Shown: in pieces, positions 23,627 through 25,198 of the stretch
How positions within the stretch are numbered: position 1 is the stretch's first letter
Layout: the number at the start of each line of letters is the position of its first letter
Source of the DNA: a bacterium
GTDB lineage: Bacteria; Sumerlaeota; Sumerlaeia; UBA8349
Assembly (NCBI GenBank): GCA_013203855.1
Contig: JABMPG010000473.1
Span: 1 to 25,198 of the forward strand
Direction of reading: 5' to 3'
Length of the DNA stretch: 25,198 bases
Translations under genes and position numbers: made by a program
Notes under the pieces: generated by a model
Told to the model about the DNA's origin: nothing
The model's input: only the letters and a program-made list of their open reading frames with translations
Databases searched by the model: none

Positions 23627-24141
23627 TCAGAAAAGGTCGCCTGCGCTCAGGGTCCCGTTCGTCGGGTCATACTTCACATCGCCGTTCTCATTCGTTCTGT
23701 CCGGCCCGACGCCCCATAGGCGATAGAGTTCGAGACCGATGGCCAGTCGGGCCTTGCGGAGACGTTCCTCGGGACAGATTATGGTTCGAATCAGCGCGGT
23801 GCCCATGTAGTCAAAATGTCTCCGGACCAGAAACTGTCTTCCCTTCAGTCGCCGATCGATCTCGCGAATAAATGTGTCCATGTCAACCTGACACCAGAGA
23901 TTGTCTGTCTCTTCCAGAATGAAATGCTCGATATCATCGAGGTCCGTCGGGGCTCCGTCCAACCCGCGCAAAGCGCTCCACCGCATCCCTCTGCTGAGGA
24001 GGAATCCATCCCAGATTTCCTTCCGGAAGCAAAGCAGGTCCTTGACCGCGTGCCGCCCCATACGACCAGCAGCAGGACCATCAGCGCCAGTCCGAGCTCC
24101 ACCAATCGTACCCAATAAAGAACGGAGCGTTTTTCGTTCAA
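23627..24141 (-). CDS. Prepilin-like membrane-anchored protein, split by an apparent frameshift
   Basis: Two overlapping minus-strand frames together look like one protein. Frame A (TTG at 24141, AAAGG upstream) encodes MNEKRSVLYWVRLVELGLAL and a hydrophobic run to about residue 28. Frame B, which is open to 24115, carries RHAVKDLLCFRKEIWDGF onward and ends YDPTNGTLSAGDLF at the TGA at 23627. A switch is needed at the GGGG run (24059-24056): one extra G would join VVWG to RHAVKD and give about 172 residues. A hydrophobic N-terminal helix with an early Glu and the YDPTNGT-x-S-x-GD end resemble pseudopilin-like proteins common in PVC-type phyla (from memory). There is no clear prepilin-peptidase glycine. 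Alternatives are a pseudogene, assembly error or programmed shift. Confidence 0.6.
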
Positions 24142-24340
24142 GACAGGACCTTTCGATCCATCATGTTCTGAAAACTTCCAGATCCGGTGTCAGAAAACGG
24201 TATCAGAATGACCGGCGAGGGCGATGGTCCCACATTTCAGAGTTCGCCATCCGGTCGACGAGAATCCTGCCCGGTCCGGCTATCCGTTCCCAAGTCCCGG
24301 CCTTTTCCCTTCTTCAATTCTTCCCTTCCCCACTTCTCCC
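24142..24340. other. Gap between ETF-QO and the prepilin-like gene
   Basis: About 200 bases on the same-strand boundary. I see a pyrimidine-rich stretch just after the ETF-QO stop but no clear stem-loop terminator, tRNA or small gene. Confidence 0.4.
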
Positions 24341-25198
24341 TTACATCCTCTGATACTTCGGGCCGTCGCCGCCTTCGGGCGGGGTCCATTTGATGTTTTC
24401 GAAGGGGTCTTTGATCTCGCAGGTTTTGCAGTGGACGCAGTTGGAGAAGTTGACCTGGATGTGGTCGAACTTGCCATCGGCGTCGAGCTCGGCCTCGTAG
24501 ACCTTGGCCGGGCAGAACCGGGTGCAGGGCGCGGCGTACTTCTCGTAACATTTCACGCAGTCCTCCTCGCGCAGGATCTTGCAGTGCGAGGGCTGGTGTT
24601 CGTTGTGGATGGCGCCGCTCTTGTAGATGTCGGTGAGGATGTCGAGATAGAGCGTGTCGTCGGTCGGGGTTTTGGAGATTTCCTTCCCCTGACTGGCGGG
24701 CTTGAGGCCTTCGTGGTCCTTGGGCATGGTCTTGCGGCCCGAGGGGATCTTGCCGCCGGTGAACATGATGAAGCCGGTGTTGATCATGCCGAAGATCATG
24801 CCGCCGTGGAAGCCTTGGCGGAAGTTGCGCGCACGTCTAAGCTCCGCGCCGGCCCAGGAGGCGTCAAACTCGGGACGGTAGTCGAGAGCCGCCGCGGAGA
24901 AGTCATCGCTTTCGAGGGCTTTGCAGATGCGGCCGGCGGCGAGAGCGCCCGACTTCATGGCGAGATGGATGCCCTTGAGGCGCATGCAGTTGAGAAGTCC
25001 CGCGCTGTCGCCCACGATCACCGCGCCGTCCACGGCCAGTTTCGGGATCGAGTACCAGCCGCCCTCGGGCAGGGTCTTCGCGCCATACTCGACCACCTTG
25101 CCGCCTTCGATGATCGAGGCGATGTGGGGGTGCTTTTTCAGTTTGAGGAACATGTCGTGGGAATTCAGAAGCGGGTTCTTGTAGTCTAGGCCGAAGAC
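24341..25198 (-). CDS. Electron transfer flavoprotein-ubiquinone oxidoreductase, C-terminal part
   Basis: ETF-QO passes electrons from ETF, reduced by acyl-CoA and related dehydrogenases, to the membrane quinone pool. The visible C-terminal 285 residues start in VFGLDYKNPLLNSHD, which continues past the window's right edge, so the ATG at 25153 is internal. GDSAGLLNCMRLKGIHLAMKSG is the FAD-domain C-terminal segment. The four-cysteine cluster for the single [4Fe-4S] centre is present: FCPAKVYE plus NCVHCKTCEIKDP. The end WTPPEGGDGPKYQRM matches the family (W-x-x-PEGG-x-GP-x-Y). No etfAB is visible in the window. Confidence 0.95.
   Translation of the reverse strand, partial: VFGLDYKNPLLNSHDMFLKLKKHPHIASIIEGGKVVEYGAKTLPEGGWYSIPKLAVDGAVIVGDSAGLLNCMRLKGIHLAMKSGALAAGRICKALESDDFSAAALDYRPEFDASWAGAELRRARNFRQGFHGGMIFGMINTGFIMFTGGKIPSGRKTMPKDHEGLKPASQGKEISKTPTDDTLYLDILTDIYKSGAIHNEHQPSHCKILREEDCVKCYEKYAAPCTRFCPAKVYEAELDADGKFDHIQVNFSNCVHCKTCEIKDPFENIKWTPPEGGDGPKYQRM

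Overview
The window is about 25 kb of GC-rich (roughly 60% G+C by eye), densely coded bacterial chromosome. It holds 20 genes or gene remnants supported by sequence and no sign of a plasmid, prophage, insertion sequence or CRISPR array. The mix points to an uncultured Gram-negative bacterium: ferredoxin-linked 2-oxoacid oxidation, ETF-quinone oxidoreductase, a TRAP transporter, a chemoreceptor and a prepilin-like protein ending in YDPTNGT. Phyla such as Sumerlaeota, Hydrogenedentota or their PVC-like neighbours are a low-confidence guess; no rRNA or other decisive marker is present.

Layout. (1) 156-3154, minus strand: a 2-oxoacid:ferredoxin oxidoreductase operon (dicluster ferredoxin, VorB-type alpha subunit, an unlisted 29-residue membrane peptide, fused beta-gamma subunit). 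(2) 3595-9911, plus strand: GHL10-like secreted protein, tRNA adenosine deaminase TadA, an SDR of the mannonate oxidoreductase type, ribosomal protein L31 with a strong terminator, and a large GT-C-like membrane protein. (3) 9918-13505, minus strand: a TRAP transporter operon (DctP lipoprotein, DctQ, DctM) whose last gene is a translationally coupled metallo-beta-lactamase-fold hydrolase. (4) 13720-17169, minus strand: a chemoreceptor, coaD and dtd. (5) 17330-20170, plus strand: FHA protein, metallophosphoesterase and PfkB-family sugar kinase in a tight operon. (6) 20315-23346: an XRE-ImmA/IrrE metallopeptidase regulator divergent from proS. (7) 23627-25198, minus strand: a frameshifted prepilin-like gene and the C-terminal part of ETF-QO, which runs off the window.

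How the genes work together. The ferredoxin-linked oxidoreductase and ETF-QO are consistent with oxidation of branched-chain amino acids or similar organic acids. The TRAP operon imports an organic acid, and the adjacent chemoreceptor could sense a related compound (inference). coaD, dtd, tadA, rpmE and proS are housekeeping genes. I found no convincing novel defence or biosynthetic system. The most useful oddities are the coupled membrane micropeptide in the oxidoreductase operon, an in-frame TAG that splits the FHA protein from a helical tail overlapping the next gene, a one-base frameshift in the prepilin-like gene, and loss of a metal-ligand histidine in the TRAP-linked hydrolase.
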